Source of the DNA: Tardiphaga sp.
GTDB lineage: Bacteria > Pseudomonadota > Alphaproteobacteria > Rhizobiales > Xanthobacteraceae
Reading direction: 5' to 3'
Length of the DNA: 64,000 bases
Assembly: GCF_028290495.1 (NCBI RefSeq)
Contig: NZ_JAQGJT010000044.1
Coordinates: 1 to 64,000, forward strand
A program made the translations under genes and the position numbers. Under the pieces are notes generated by a model that saw only the letters and a program-made list of their open reading frames with translations, was not told the origin of the DNA and did not search any database. Shown here in pieces: positions 25,524 through 35,868 of this stretch. How positions within the stretch are numbered: the stretch's first letter is position 1; every line of letters begins with the position of its first letter.

Positions 25524-26006
25524 CGCGGGCCTCCCGTTTGTTTTCGGCGGACAAGGGGCAGGTGTAGATTTCCAAAGATGCTCAGTGTTTTTACTTCGCT
25601 GAGATGCCCTCCGAGACGCTGCGGAGAACCCGGGCAGCAAGCTGATTTCGATGCACGACGAAGCATTCGCTAATGTCAGCCTCGGCCGGGCACGCCGGAG
25701 GCGGACTGGTCTGGCGCTTCTGCTCGTCTTCCAGCTGTCGCGGCAACAGCCAGGAATTGTTGGGCGGCGGCCCTAACGGGGGCGCTTCCTGCCTGACGTT
25801 CGTCTCTGAATTCCGGAAGTAAAGATCAAATTGTAGCTGATGCGCCGCAGGCATAGGCAGCCGACCTAACCATTAGCTTGCCTTATGGTTCGCATTTCTA
25901 CTTCCGATTTTACAATCCGATCACTCCGTCGTTACCTCGCCGTAATTCGATACGGTCAGGAACGAACTGCCGCCCGCTTACACAGCAACGCGCAACGGAG
26001 AGAGTT

Positions 26007-27347
26007 ATGTTGGACGACGACAATACTCACACTAACGCTTCTTCGACCGAGCCGCTGAAGCCGAAAGGGCTGTCGCGGCGCGCGGTTCTCAAGGCCGGTG
26101 CGGCAGTTGCGGGGGCTGCGCTCGGCTCCGAGGTGATCGGCGCGCCGACGATCTGGGCGCAGGAAATCAAGGACATCGAGCTGCGCCATGTCGGCGTGTC
26201 TTATTCGGTGGTGAAGGCGATCGGCGACCAGGCGGCCAAGGATCTCGGCTTCAAGGTCACGATGCAGAACCTCGATACGTCCGCGGCCATCAACCGCTTC
26301 ATCAGTCAGCCGGACTCGGTCGACATCGCCGACCTCGAAGGCTGGCAAGCCAAGCTCGCCGCCAAGCGCTCGGTGATCCAGGGCATCGAAGTCAAGAAGA
26401 TCAAGGAATTCGATAATATCCTGCCGATCTTCACCAAGGGCGAGATCGATGGCCACAAAATTCCGCGTCAGGGCATCTCGCCCTACGAGGCTATGTATAT
26501 CGCCAAGGCGAATTCCACCGATCTGCACGACGGCGTCACCGAATGGGCGACGTTCCTGCCGCAGGTCTACAATGCCGACTCGATCGGCTACCGTCCGGAC
26601 CTCGTTGGCCACGAAGTGACTCAGTGGAAGGATCTGATCGATCCCAAATTCAAGGGCAAGGCCGCGATCCTCGATGTGCCTGCCATCGGCATCATGGACG
26701 CCGCTCTGTGTTTCGAGAGCGCCGGCCTGATCAAGTATGGCAACAAGGGCAACATGACCAGGGAGGAGATCGACTTCACCTGCAACAAGTTGATCGAGCT
26801 GAAGAAGGCCGGCCAGTTCCGTGCGACCTGGACCACCTTCGATCAGTCGGTGCAGCTGATGGCTGCCGGTGAAGTGGTGATCCAGTCGATGTGGTCGCCT
26901 GCGGTGGCTGCGGTGCGCGTCAAGGAAATTCCCTGCGTCTATGCCGCGGTGAACATCAAGGACGGCAAGGAAGGCTATCGCGGCTGGTGCAACGGCATGG
27001 GCCTGATGAAGCATCTGTCCGGCAAGAAGCTGGACGCAGCCTATGAGTATCTGAACTGGTACCTGTCGGGCTGGCAGGGCGGCTTCGTCGGTCGCTACGG
27101 TTATTACAGCCCGGTTCCCTCGACCGCCAAGAAGTTCCTGACCGCTGCAGAATGGGACTTCTGGTATGACGGCAAGCCGGCGCCCAGCGTGATCAATGAT
27201 CCTTACGGCGTGCCGATGGAGAAGGCCGGCACCAAGCGCGACGGCGGCTCGTTCCTCGATCGCGTCAAGAACATCTCGTGCTGGAACACGCTGATGGACG
27301 AAGCCGCCTACATGAACAAGCGCTGGAACGACTTCAAGATCGCATGA
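26007..27347 (+). CDS. ABC transporter substrate-binding protein, spermidine/putrescine type
   Basis: A 446-residue periplasmic binding protein. The N-terminus has a twin-arginine signal (LSRRAVLKAGAAVAGAALG) with a likely cleavage after IWAQ. The body has the family-1 extracellular solute-binding pattern, including GISPYEAMYIAK and LVGHEVTQWKDLIDPKFKGK, as in PotD-like proteins. A strong ribosome site (GGAGAGAG) precedes the ATG. It starts an operon of two permeases, an ATPase and a three-subunit molybdenum hydroxylase, so the captured solute is probably the hydroxylase substrate. The solute itself is unknown. Confidence 0.92.
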   Translation: MLDDDNTHTNASSTEPLKPKGLSRRAVLKAGAAVAGAALGSEVIGAPTIWAQEIKDIELRHVGVSYSVVKAIGDQAAKDLGFKVTMQNLDTSAAINRFISQPDSVDIADLEGWQAKLAAKRSVIQGIEVKKIKEFDNILPIFTKGEIDGHKIPRQGISPYEAMYIAKANSTDLHDGVTEWATFLPQVYNADSIGYRPDLVGHEVTQWKDLIDPKFKGKAAILDVPAIGIMDAALCFESAGLIKYGNKGNMTREEIDFTCNKLIELKKAGQFRATWTTFDQSVQLMAAGEVVIQSMWSPAVAAVRVKEIPCVYAAVNIKDGKEGYRGWCNGMGLMKHLSGKKLDAAYEYLNWYLSGWQGGFVGRYGYYSPVPSTAKKFLTAAEWDFWYDGKPAPSVINDPYGVPMEKAGTKRDGGSFLDRVKNISCWNTLMDEAAYMNKRWNDFKIA

Positions 27348-27428
27348 TTTCGACGTCTGCCGTGGCGATATGCACCGCGGCAGACGGGCTCTCGTCTCCT
27401 ACCCAGGCCAACGGTCAGGCTTCACGCA

Positions 27429-28289
27429 ATGTGGCGAAAAAATCTAACGGCATGGCTTTATGTGACGCCGCTGATGCTGGTGCTGATTCCGTTCTTTCTG
27501 CTGCCGATCCTGGTGGTGCTGATCGCCAGCGTCTTCGAGACCGACGGCTTCGGCGGCCTGATTCCGACCTTCACGCTGGCCAATTACATCGATGTGCTGA
27601 CCTCGGCGCAGACCTTCCATCTCTACGTCGCCACGCTGAAGTTCACCGTGCTGACCTGGTTCTTCACGTTGATCATCGGCTTTCTGGTGGCGTATTTCCT
27701 GGTCTTTCACGTCAGGAACCAGTTGCTGGCGATCGGGCTGTTTCTGGTCTGCACCGTGCCGTTCTGGACTTCCAATATCATTCGGATGATTTCTTGGATC
27801 CCGCTGCTCGGCAAGGAAGGCTTGGTCAATTCGACGCTGCAGGGTGTCGGAGTGATCAACGCGCCGCTGGAAGTACTGCTCTATTCGAGCCTCGCGGTGG
27901 TGATCGCCTATGTGCACCAGCTCACCATCTTCATGGTGGTGCCGATCTTCAATTCGATGGCGCGGATCGACAAGCGGGTGATCGAGGCCGCGCTCGACGC
28001 CGGCGCCAGCCGCCTCGACATCATGCGCTTCATCGTCATTCCGATGTCCAGGAGCGGAATTGGGCTCGGCTCGATCTTCGTGGTCTCGATCGTGATGGGC
28101 GACTTCTTTGTCGTCAAGGTGATGTCGGGCGGCAGCTCCGCCTCCGTGGTCAGCGCCTTCTACGAGAATGTCGGCGTGCTGCAATATCCGATCGCGGCGG
28201 CCAGCGCCGTGTTGCTGACCGTTGTCCTTGTTGTGGTGATCTCGCTGATCCTTCGCGCCGTCGATATCCGACGGGAGATCACGCAATGA
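27429..28289 (+). CDS. ABC transporter permease (PotB-like)
   Basis: A 286-residue inner-membrane protein with about six hydrophobic segments. The EAA motif that contacts the ATPase is visible as EAALDAGASRLDIMRFIVIPMS. It begins with WRKNLTAWLYVTPLMLVLIP. It belongs to the spermidine/putrescine-type permeases and pairs with the next gene, whose ATG overlaps its stop (ATGA), which indicates translational coupling. Confidence 0.92.
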   Translation: MWRKNLTAWLYVTPLMLVLIPFFLLPILVVLIASVFETDGFGGLIPTFTLANYIDVLTSAQTFHLYVATLKFTVLTWFFTLIIGFLVAYFLVFHVRNQLLAIGLFLVCTVPFWTSNIIRMISWIPLLGKEGLVNSTLQGVGVINAPLEVLLYSSLAVVIAYVHQLTIFMVVPIFNSMARIDKRVIEAALDAGASRLDIMRFIVIPMSRSGIGLGSIFVVSIVMGDFFVVKVMSGGSSASVVSAFYENVGVLQYPIAAASAVLLTVVLVVVISLILRAVDIRREITQ

Positions 28290-29182
28290 CGCTGGCGATG
28301 GAAAGGCTGGATCGATCGATGACCAAATCTCGACGCCGCGTCGTGGCGCCCCGCGGCGACCGGCGACCGTGGACGTTTTATGCGCTGGCTACTGTATTCA
28401 CGCTCTATGTCGTCGCGCTCTACGGGCCGATGATCTGCATTTACATCCTGTCGTTTCAGGATATCCGCGGCGGCCTCGTATTTCCGATGAAGGGCACCTC
28501 GCTGCACTGGTTCGTCGATCTGGTCACCCAGGCGCGCACCGGCGACGTCAAGGGATCGTTCGATCGCTCGATCAAGCTGGCGGGGATGGTGACGGTGATC
28601 ACGCTGGTGTTCTCCTTCATGGCCGGCCTCGCATTCCGCCGGCGCTTTTTCGGTGACACTTTCGTGTTCTATTTGATGATAGGCAGCCTGGTGGCGCCCG
28701 GGCTGGTGTTGGGTATCGGCATCGGCTTGCTGTTCCAGTGGGTCGGCATCAATGCCAGCTGGTACACCTCGGCGATGGGCGCGCAATTGTCGTGGACGCT
28801 GCCGTTCGGCGTGCTGGTGATGTTCGCCGTGATGTCGCGCTTCAACGGCGCATGGGAGGAGGCTGCGCGCGATCTCGGCGCCAGCCGCTGGCAAACAATT
28901 CGGCTGGTCGTGATCCCGATCCTCGCGCCCGGACTGGTCGCCGTCGCGCTGTTTGGCTTCACGCTGTCCTATGACGAATTCGCTCGCTCGCTGCAGACGG
29001 CCGGCTCGCTCAACACCCTGCCGCTGGAAATCTGGAGCATGACGCTGAACGTGACATCGCCGTCGCTTTACGCGCTGGGCACGGTGACAACGATTGTCTC
29101 CTTTATCGCGATCGGCGCCAGCATCGGCGCCATTGTCCTGATCAACAGGCGCCGCGGTGTCCGCGCCAAGACCACCCACTGA
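28286..29182 (+). CDS. ABC transporter permease (PotC-like)
   Basis: A 298-residue membrane protein with six predicted segments and the EAA loop EEAARDLGASRWQTIRLVVIP. The N-terminus carries a basic stretch (RRRVVAPRGDRRP) before the first segment. The start at 28286 is set by the 4-base overlap with the previous permease. It is the second half of the membrane channel. Confidence 0.92.
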   Translation: MTLAMERLDRSMTKSRRRVVAPRGDRRPWTFYALATVFTLYVVALYGPMICIYILSFQDIRGGLVFPMKGTSLHWFVDLVTQARTGDVKGSFDRSIKLAGMVTVITLVFSFMAGLAFRRRFFGDTFVFYLMIGSLVAPGLVLGIGIGLLFQWVGINASWYTSAMGAQLSWTLPFGVLVMFAVMSRFNGAWEEAARDLGASRWQTIRLVVIPILAPGLVAVALFGFTLSYDEFARSLQTAGSLNTLPLEIWSMTLNVTSPSLYALGTVTTIVSFIAIGASIGAIVLINRRRGVRAKTTH

Positions 29183-29193
29183 GGAAATTGATA

Positions 29194-30297
29194 ATGCGAT
29201 CTGGTGGTGACATTGAATTGGCAGGCCTCTGCAAGAGTTACGACGGCATCACCAATGTAGTGGACGGCGTCAATCTGAAGATCCCCGACGGCGCTTATTG
29301 CTGTTTCCTCGGCCCCTCAGGCTGCGGCAAGACCACGATCCTGCGGATGATTGCCGGGCACGAGGATCCCTCGGCCGGCGAGATCGTGATCGGCGGCGGT
29401 AACGTCGTAGGCCTGGCGCCGATCGAGCGCCGCACGGCGATGATGTTTCAATCCTATGCGCTGTTTCCGCACCTCTCCGTGCGCGACAACATCGCGTTTT
29501 CGCTGCGCGTGCGCGGCCAGTCCAAGGCGGAGCGCTATCGCGCCGTCGACAGGATGATGGAAAAGGTCCGGCTGACCGAACTGGCGGACCGGTTGCCGGC
29601 CAACCTCTCCGGCGGTCAGCAGCAGCGTGTCGCGCTGGCGCGCGCCGCGATCACCGAGCCGCGCGTGCTGCTGCTCGACGAACCGTTGTCGGCGCTGGAC
29701 GAGCAGTTGCGCGTGCAGATGCGGCAGGAATTGCGCCGGATGCAGCGCGAACTCGGCATCACCTTCGTCCACGTCACCCACACCCAGCTCGAGGCGATCG
29801 CGCTGGCCGATATCGTCGTGGTGATGGAGAACGGCAAGATCAAGCAGTCCGGTCCGGCCCGCGACGTCTACGCCAATCCGCGCGACCGTTATGTAGCGGA
29901 GTTTCTCGGCGGCCAGAACGTGCTGTCCGGCAAGGTCGATGCGGTCGGCACGGATCACCTCGTGCTGTCGCAGCCGAGCCGCAGCGGCATCCATATCGGG
30001 CTGCAGCCAGGCCGCAACATCGTCGTCGGCGACCGTATCGATCTGGCGGTGCGCCGCGACGACATCGAACTGATCCGCGCCAGTTCTGGCGGACCGGGCG
30101 AGGGCGCAACCGCGTTGCCGAGCCGCGTTCTCGCGATCGAATATCAGGGGTCCTTCGTCAAGGTCATGCTCGACACCATCCCCGACGAAGAATTCATTGC
30201 CTACATCCCGGAGCGTACCTTCTTTCGCGATCCGTTCGATATCGGCGACATGCTGCTGGCCACCTGGCCGGCAGGCCGTGCCCGCATTCTTGCCTGA
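29194..30297 (+). CDS. ABC transporter ATP-binding protein (PotA-like)
   Basis: A 367-residue ATPase. Walker A is GPSGCGKTT, the signature is LSGGQQQR, Walker B is VLLLDEPLSALD and the switch His lies in VTHTQLEA. About 120 residues beyond the ATPase core form a TOBE-like regulatory domain (LPSRVLAIEYQGSFVKVML), as in PotA/UgpC-type importers. The ATG at 29194 follows GAGGAA. It powers import through the two permeases just upstream. Confidence 0.93.
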   Translation: MRSGGDIELAGLCKSYDGITNVVDGVNLKIPDGAYCCFLGPSGCGKTTILRMIAGHEDPSAGEIVIGGGNVVGLAPIERRTAMMFQSYALFPHLSVRDNIAFSLRVRGQSKAERYRAVDRMMEKVRLTELADRLPANLSGGQQQRVALARAAITEPRVLLLDEPLSALDEQLRVQMRQELRRMQRELGITFVHVTHTQLEAIALADIVVVMENGKIKQSGPARDVYANPRDRYVAEFLGGQNVLSGKVDAVGTDHLVLSQPSRSGIHIGLQPGRNIVVGDRIDLAVRRDDIELIRASSGGPGEGATALPSRVLAIEYQGSFVKVMLDTIPDEEFIAYIPERTFFRDPFDIGDMLLATWPAGRARILA

Positions 30298-30334
30298 TGC
30301 CAGCCTTTATGACGCCAGCCCACCGGAGGTTCCC

Positions 30335-30823
30335 ATGATCGTCAACTTCACCCTCAACGGCCGAGCCCGAACGGTGGATGTCGAACCCGCTTTGCTGGTT
30401 TCGGACATGCTGCGCGAGAACCTCAATCTCACCGGCACCCATGTCGGCTGCGATACCAGCCAGTGCGGCGCCTGCGTGGTGCTGTTCAATGGCGACGCCG
30501 TGAAAAGCTGCACGCTGCTGGCGCCGATGCTGGACGGCGGCACGCTGCTGACGGTCGAGGGGCTGGCCGGCAAGGGCGGGTCCAACCAGTTGCATCCCAT
30601 GCAGCAGGCGTTTCACCAGAACCACGGCCTGCAATGCGGCTTCTGCACGCCCGGCATGCTGATGACCGCGATGGCGATGGTCGGCAAGAACCCCGCGCCC
30701 ACCGAGGCCGAAGTGCGCCACGGGCTTGAGGGCAACATCTGTCGTTGCACCGGCTATCAGAACATCGTCACCTCGATCATCGCCGGCGCCGCCGCGATGA
30801 ACGCCCCCGCGATCGGAGACTGA
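30335..30823 (+). CDS. Molybdenum hydroxylase small subunit, 2x[2Fe-2S] protein
   Basis: A 162-residue protein with the two iron-sulfur domains of the xanthine dehydrogenase family. The N-terminal ferredoxin-like site is CDTSQCGACVV plus a Cys in VKSC, and the C-terminal site is CGFCTPGML and NICRCTGYQNI. It carries electrons from the molybdenum centre to the FAD subunit. A good ribosome site (CGGAGG) precedes the ATG at 30335, 37 bp after the ABC ATPase. The large subunit gene starts 3 bp later. Confidence 0.93.
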   Translation: MIVNFTLNGRARTVDVEPALLVSDMLRENLNLTGTHVGCDTSQCGACVVLFNGDAVKSCTLLAPMLDGGTLLTVEGLAGKGGSNQLHPMQQAFHQNHGLQCGFCTPGMLMTAMAMVGKNPAPTEAEVRHGLEGNICRCTGYQNIVTSIIAGAAAMNAPAIGD

Positions 30824-30826
30824 GCC

Positions 30827-33214
30827 ATGCCGAACATCATCGGAATTGGCGAATCGCCGCGCCGCAAGGAAGACTTCCGCTTTCTCACCGGGCGGGGCAA
30901 CTATGTCGCCGACATGAAGCTGCCCGACGCCACCGTCGGCGTGTTCATCCGCTCGCAGCATGCCCACGCCGTGATCCGCAGCATCGATATGAAAGCGGCG
31001 CTGGCGCTGCCGGGCGTCGAGGCGATCCTGACCGGTGATGACGTTGCTGCCGACGGCTTGGGCGGATTGCCGTGCGGCTGGGGCATCAGTAACGCCGAAG
31101 GCGTGCCGATGAAGGAGCCGGCGTTTCCGATGCTGGCGCAGGGCAAGGTCCGCTTCGTCGGCGACATGGTGGCCTTCGTTGTGGCCGATACGCTGGCGCA
31201 GGCCCGCGCGGCGGCGGAACTGGTCGTGATTGATTACGATGTCCTGCCGGCGGTGGTTGGCGTGCTCGAGGCCGTGCGCCCGGGGGCGCCGCAGTTGTTC
31301 GACGACGTGCCGAACAATCTGTGCTGCGACTGGGAGATGGGCGACAAGGCCGCGGTTGCGGTCGCGTTTCGCAAGGCGGCGCATGTCGCAAGGCTCAGCC
31401 TGGTCAACAACCGGCTGATCGGCAACCCGATGGAGCCGCGCTCGGCGATCGCGGCCTACAATGCCGGCACCGGGCACTACACGCTGTGGACCACTAGCCA
31501 GTTTCCGCACGTGGTGCGCTTTCTGATGGCGGCTCTGGTGCTCAACATTCCCGAGCAGAAGATGCGCGTCGTGGCGCCGGATGTCGGCGGCGGCTTCGGG
31601 GTCAAGCAGTTCCACTATGGCGAAGAGGCCGTGATCACCTGGGCGGCGAAGCGCGTCGGCCGACCGATCAAGTGGGTCGCCGATCGCTCCGAAGGTTTTG
31701 TGTCGGATCGCCACGGCCGGGACCATGTCACCGAAGCCGAACTGGCGCTCGACGAGAACGGCAAATTCCTGGCGCTGAAGGTCCACACGCTGGCCAATAT
31801 GGGCGCGTATCTCTCGACCTTCGGGCCAAACATCCCGACCAACCTCTACGCGCCGCTGCTCGGCGGCGTGTATACGACGCCGGTGATCTACTGCAACGTC
31901 AAGGTCGTGTTCACCAACACCGTTCCGGTCGATGCCTATCGCGGCGCGGGTCGTCCCGAAGCCACCTTCGTGGTCGAGCGCATCGTCGATGTCGCCGCGG
32001 CCGAAATGGGCATCGACCGCGTCGAGCTGCGCCGCCGCAACATCATTCCGAAGGAAGCCTATCCGTACCAGACGCCGATGCTGGTGGAATATGATTCCGG
32101 CGATCCGATGGGGTGCCTCGAAGGCGCACTGGTGGCGGCCGACGTCGCCGGCTTTGCCGAACGCAAGGCGGCTTCCGAAAGCGACGGAAAATTCCGCGGG
32201 CTCGGCTATTCGACCTATGTTGAAGCCTGTGGCCTGGCGCCGTCGCGCTTTGCCGGCCGGCTCGGCGCGCGCGGCGGTCTCTATGAGAGCGCCACCGTGC
32301 GGGTGCATCCGACCGGGCAGGTAACGGTGCTGATCGGCACCCACAACCACGGCCAGGGCCATGAGACGACCTTCGCTCAGATCATCTCGGACAAGCTCGG
32401 CGTTAACTTCGAGAATATCGACATCGTGTTTGGCGATACCGACCGGGTGCAGTTCGGCATGGGCACCTATGGCTCGCGCTCCCTCGTGGTCGGCGGCGCG
32501 GCACTGTCGAAGGCCGGTGACAAGGTCGTCGAGAAGGGCAAGAAGATCGCCGCGCATCTGCTGGAGGCCGGAGAACACGACATCGAGTTCAAGGAAGGCG
32601 TGTTCTCGGTCGCCGGCACCGATCGCAGCAAGACGTTCCAGGAGATCGCCGGCGCGGCCTATGTGCCGCACAATTATCCGCTGGAAGTGCTGGAGCCCGG
32701 TCTGGAAGAGCAGGCCTATTACGATCCGATCAACTTCACCTATCCTGGTGGTTGCCACATCGCTGAAGTAGAGATCGATCCCGAGACCGGCATCGTCACG
32801 CTGGTGCGCTACACCGCCGTCGATGATGTCGGCACGGTGATCAATCCCATGATCGTCGAGGGCCAGTTGCATGGCGGCATCGTGCAGGGCGTCGGGCAGG
32901 CGCTGTTCGAGACCGCGGTCTATGACGAGGTGTCCGGCCAGCTGCTGTCCGGCTCGTTCATGGACTACACCATGCCGCGTGCCGATCACGTCCCGAACAT
33001 GCAGGTGCAGACCCATTCGACGCTGTGCACGCATACGCCGATGGGCGTGAAAGGCTGTGGCGAGGTCGGCACCATCGGTTCACCCGCCGCGGTGATCAAT
33101 TCGGTGGTCGATGCTTTGTCCCATCTCGGTGTGCAGCACGTCGACATGCCGGCGACGCCGAACCGGATCTGGCGGATCATCCAGAATGCGACCATGCCGC
33201 AAGCGGCGGAATAG
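30827..33214 (+). CDS. Molybdenum hydroxylase large subunit (xanthine dehydrogenase / form II CoxL type)
   Basis: A 795-residue molybdopterin-binding subunit. The family domains appear in order: an N-terminal a/b hammerhead ([19 protein letters not shown]) and the molybdopterin-binding regions ([20 protein letters not shown]). The active-site loop reads AYRGAGR at about 370, the form II signature, rather than the AYxCSFR of true CO dehydrogenases. A Glu in the C-terminal GCGEVGTIG is the likely catalytic base. It hydroxylates a heterocycle or aldehyde with water as oxygen source, but the substrate is not evident. Confidence 0.93.
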   Translation: MPNIIGIGESPRRKEDFRFLTGRGNYVADMKLPDATVGVFIRSQHAHAVIRSIDMKAALALPGVEAILTGDDVAADGLGGLPCGWGISNAEGVPMKEPAFPMLAQGKVRFVGDMVAFVVADTLAQARAAAELVVIDYDVLPAVVGVLEAVRPGAPQLFDDVPNNLCCDWEMGDKAAVAVAFRKAAHVARLSLVNNRLIGNPMEPRSAIAAYNAGTGHYTLWTTSQFPHVVRFLMAALVLNIPEQKMRVVAPDVGGGFGVKQFHYGEEAVITWAAKRVGRPIKWVADRSEGFVSDRHGRDHVTEAELALDENGKFLALKVHTLANMGAYLSTFGPNIPTNLYAPLLGGVYTTPVIYCNVKVVFTNTVPVDAYRGAGRPEATFVVERIVDVAAAEMGIDRVELRRRNIIPKEAYPYQTPMLVEYDSGDPMGCLEGALVAADVAGFAERKAASESDGKFRGLGYSTYVEACGLAPSRFAGRLGARGGLYESATVRVHPTGQVTVLIGTHNHGQGHETTFAQIISDKLGVNFENIDIVFGDTDRVQFGMGTYGSRSLVVGGAALSKAGDKVVEKGKKIAAHLLEAGEHDIEFKEGVFSVAGTDRSKTFQEIAGAAYVPHNYPLEVLEPGLEEQAYYDPINFTYPGGCHIAEVEIDPETGIVTLVRYTAVDDVGTVINPMIVEGQLHGGIVQGVGQALFETAVYDEVSGQLLSGSFMDYTMPRADHVPNMQVQTHSTLCTHTPMGVKGCGEVGTIGSPAAVINSVVDALSHLGVQHVDMPATPNRIWRIIQNATMPQAAE

Positions 33215-33223
33215 GGGAACGAG

Positions 33224-34018
33224 ATGAGCTTCGCATTCCACCAGCCCGAGACGTCGCCGGAAGCCGTCGCTTTGCTCGGCAGCATCCAGGACAGCCTGCC
33301 GCTGGCCGGCGGCATGACGCTGTTGCCGACAATCAAGCAGCGTCTCGCAACTCCAACCGCGCTGATCGACCTGTCGAAGATCGCGCAACTGTCGTCGATA
33401 TCTCTCGAAGGCGACACGCTGGTAATCGGCGCGATGACCCGGCACGTCGATGTCGCGGAATCGGAGGCCGTGCGCGGCGCGATCCCGCTGCTGGCTGTGC
33501 TTGCGGCGGGGATCGGCGACCCGGCCGTGCGCAACCGCGGTACGATCGGCGGCTCGGTCGCCAACAATGATCCCTCAGCCGACTATCCTGCGGCGGTGCT
33601 GGGGCTCGGCGCCACCATCGTGACCGACCGCCGCGAGATCGCGGCGGCCGATTTTTTCACCGGCCTGTTTGAGACCGCGCTGCAACCGAATGAGGTCATT
33701 CTCGCGCTGCGCTTCCCGGTCCCTGTGGCCGGCGGCTATGCGAAATTCAAGTCTCCGGCCTCGCGCTATGCGGTGGTCGGCGTCTGCGTCGTCCAATCGG
33801 CCGGCGGCGTCTGCCTCGCAGTGACCGGCGCCGGCCCCGGCGTCTTCCGTGTGCCGGAGATGGAGAAGGCACTGGCTGCCTCCTTCACGCCCGCCGCGGT
33901 GGCGTCGATCAAGGTGTCCGCGGAGAACATGAGTTCGGATATCCATGCCGATTCCGAATACCGCGCGCATCTGATCACGGTGATGGCGAAGAAGGCGGTG
34001 GCCGCGGCGATCGGCTAG
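33224..34018 (+). CDS. Molybdenum hydroxylase FAD-binding subunit
   Basis: A 264-residue FAD subunit of the xanthine dehydrogenase/CoxM family. The flavin-binding signatures are [13 protein letters not shown] and the region [20 protein letters not shown], followed by a C-terminal CO_deh_flav-like domain. It passes electrons to an acceptor. It starts 9 bp after the large subunit and completes the S-L-M gene order, less common than M-S-L. Its end runs into a repeat and a convergent LysR gene. Confidence 0.92.
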   Translation: MSFAFHQPETSPEAVALLGSIQDSLPLAGGMTLLPTIKQRLATPTALIDLSKIAQLSSISLEGDTLVIGAMTRHVDVAESEAVRGAIPLLAVLAAGIGDPAVRNRGTIGGSVANNDPSADYPAAVLGLGATIVTDRREIAAADFFTGLFETALQPNEVILALRFPVPVAGGYAKFKSPASRYAVVGVCVVQSAGGVCLAVTGAGPGVFRVPEMEKALAASFTPAAVASIKVSAENMSSDIHADSEYRAHLITVMAKKAVAAAIG

Positions 34019-34019
34019 A

Positions 34020-34083
34020 GCCTTTTATTTTGACGCGTTATCTTCACGCGAACCGGTATCCACTTCGCTCGAAAACGCTTTAG
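34020..34083. repeat. Short interspersed repeat, copy 1
   Basis: A stretch beginning CCTTTTATTTTGACGCG and ending in a 21-base core (34061-34081) that occurs identically at 61638-61658 in this window. It lies between two convergent genes and includes the stop codon of the LysR gene. I recall similar elements scattered in Bradyrhizobium intergenic regions. Confidence 0.6.
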
Positions 34084-35150
34084 ACCGGCCGCCGTGCGCG
34101 CGGGCGATAGATCTGGTCGGGCTGGCGAATCCGCCGCGAGCCCACGGCCTCGCTGCCGCCGGGCTCCGGCGCCTCTCCGCGCGGGAAGGCGCAGGCGCCG
34201 GGCGACACTTTCGGCGCCGGGGCGGACAGGCAGACGGAGCCGGGATGATGATCGACGGTCATCGGCAATTCGGTGCCGAGCAGTAGTTCGTCGTCGAGGT
34301 TGAGGTAATGTGCGAGATAATCGTGCAGGGCGCTCGCGGCTTTGGATGTTGCGGTCGGTGATTTGTAGAGCAGAAGATCGACCTTCGGCAGCGGCGGCAG
34401 GCCCTCCTTGGCGCCGATCTCGCGCATGTTGCGAACCAGCGCGCTGCGCCCGAGCACCGTCACCGCAATGCCGGCAAAGGCCGCTGCCTGCAGCCCACCC
34501 ACGCTGTCGCTGACGCAGGCCAGACGCCATCGCAGCCGCGCTACTTCCAGTCGTTCGATCGCGTAATCACGATAGATGTTGCCCGGCGGCAGCAGCGCCA
34601 GCGGGATCGGGCTTTCATTGTAGGCCGTCGATTGCTCGCCGGTCATCCAGATCAGTTGCTCCTGCCGCACGACTTGTCCGCCAGTGAAATCATTCATCCG
34701 CGTCACCAGTGCGATATCGACCTCGCCGCGCCGCACGCAGCCCACCAGCGGCGTCGATAGCGAGCAGTTCAGATCGACCTGAACGCGCGGAAATGTCTTG
34801 CGGAACAGCTTGAGGATCGACGGCAGCAGGAACGCTGCATATAGATCCGGGGTGCCGAGGACGACGTGGCCCTCGATATCCGGCGACGCAAGCTGCGATA
34901 GCAGTTCGTCGTGAAAGCCGAGGATCGACTTGGCGTAGGACAGTACGATCTCGCCGTCCGCGGTGAGAAACAGCTTACGACCTTCGTGGATGAAGATCGG
35001 CTTTCCCGTCAGTTCCTCGAGCCGCTGTAGTTGCAGCGTGATCGCCGGCTGGGTGCGGCCAAGCCGCCGCGCGGTTTCGGTAATACTTCCTGTCTCCACG
35101 ACCGAAGTCAGCGAGCGCAGCATCCGGATATCAAGGTTGATGAGATTCAT
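34080..35150 (-). CDS. LysR-family transcriptional regulator
   Basis: A 356-residue LysR regulator. The helix-turn-helix (about 1-60; MNLINLDIRMLRSL, then ITETARRLGRTQPAITLQLQR) is followed by an effector domain starting GHVVLGTPDLYAA. The C-terminus has an extra Pro/Arg-rich tail of about 60 residues, unusual for the family. The ATG at 35150 is chosen because it matches the family start and follows GGGGAG. It is convergent to the molybdenum hydroxylase genes and may regulate them in trans, but no binding site is defined. Confidence 0.88.
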   Translation of the reverse strand: MNLINLDIRMLRSLTSVVETGSITETARRLGRTQPAITLQLQRLEELTGKPIFIHEGRKLFLTADGEIVLSYAKSILGFHDELLSQLASPDIEGHVVLGTPDLYAAFLLPSILKLFRKTFPRVQVDLNCSLSTPLVGCVRRGEVDIALVTRMNDFTGGQVVRQEQLIWMTGEQSTAYNESPIPLALLPPGNIYRDYAIERLEVARLRWRLACVSDSVGGLQAAAFAGIAVTVLGRSALVRNMREIGAKEGLPPLPKVDLLLYKSPTATSKAASALHDYLAHYLNLDDELLLGTELPMTVDHHPGSVCLSAPAPKVSPGACAFPRGEAPEPGGSEAVGSRRIRQPDQIYRPRARRPV

Positions 35151-35627
35151 TGAATCGCTCCCCGTCCGGCATTCCCCATGCAATTCCCGTGCTGCGAAGT
35201 CGAGGAAAAATACCTCTACCGGGAAAGCTGCCCGTTCTGTGCTCTGGGACATCTTGTAGCAGGCGGATGTTGCGCGGGGGGAATCCGGCTCGGCGCAAGG
35301 GCTTTAGCGGGATATTCATTGCCGGGCGGCCGACCGCCGCGGAAACATTATCTTATTATTTTCAACATGTTGACTTCGCGCTTCGTTAGCTCGAAATCGA
35401 TACTTTCTGATTGCGGCCAGGCGTTGGCCCCGAGATGTCCGCAGTCGCGGATGATGGACTGGAGAGTGCGATGACGTGCGCGCCGCATGGGCTGTTTCAG
35501 CATCATGTCCTCCGCAAGATGCGGCGGAGCGCAGCGGTGTCGTGTCGACGCTCCACCCGCTAACGCGCCATCAATCCTGAAATTTTCAAGTCAGATAACG
35601 CCAACACGTGTTGGTGATGGAAGCACC
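35151..35627. other. Intergenic region with a short palindrome
   Basis: No gene is seen. A 12-bp perfect palindrome TCAACATGTTGA lies at 35362-35373, about 210 bp upstream of the LysR start, in an AT-rich patch (TTATCTTATTATTTTC). It could be a regulatory site for the LysR gene. The rest gives only short chance frames. Confidence 0.4.
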
Positions 35628-35831
35628 ATGTCCAGAGCATTTGTCATCGAAGCCCGCTCCATCGATGCGGGAATTGTCGTCCTGGACGGGCGATACTATC
35701 GCTTCTTCGCGGCGAGCCACGAATTTAACGGCCTTGAGGCGCGCGATTTTCGCTCGCCGCTTGAGGCGCAGCGCGCCGTGGAAGCCCGCATTGCCGATCT
35801 CGGCCACAGGAGACCAGTCACTGCGTCATGA
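35628..35831 (+). CDS. Small conserved protein of unknown function
   Basis: A 67-residue protein starting MSRAFVIEARSIDAGIVV, with aromatic and basic residues (DGRYYRFFAASHEF) and a helical C-terminus. It looks like a folded small domain rather than a chance frame, and resembles small proteins common in Bradyrhizobium. The ATG at 35628 follows GATGGAAG. It ends 37 bp before a strong hairpin. Confidence 0.55.
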   Translation: MSRAFVIEARSIDAGIVVLDGRYYRFFAASHEFNGLEARDFRSPLEAQRAVEARIADLGHRRPVTAS

Positions 35832-35868
35832 GCGCAACGGCTGCGCGGTTGTCACCAGAACCAAGCAG

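Noticed and set aside
25591-25854. An 87-residue minus-strand frame before the binding protein
   Set aside because: It lacks a ribosome site and a recognisable fold; it could be a small gene, but I could not support it.
30194-33034. A very long open frame on the minus strand opposite the molybdenum hydroxylase genes
   Set aside because: It overlaps three well-supported genes with clear motifs. Long antisense frames are common in high-GC DNA, and its product is rich in His, Arg, Gln and Gly without domain pattern.
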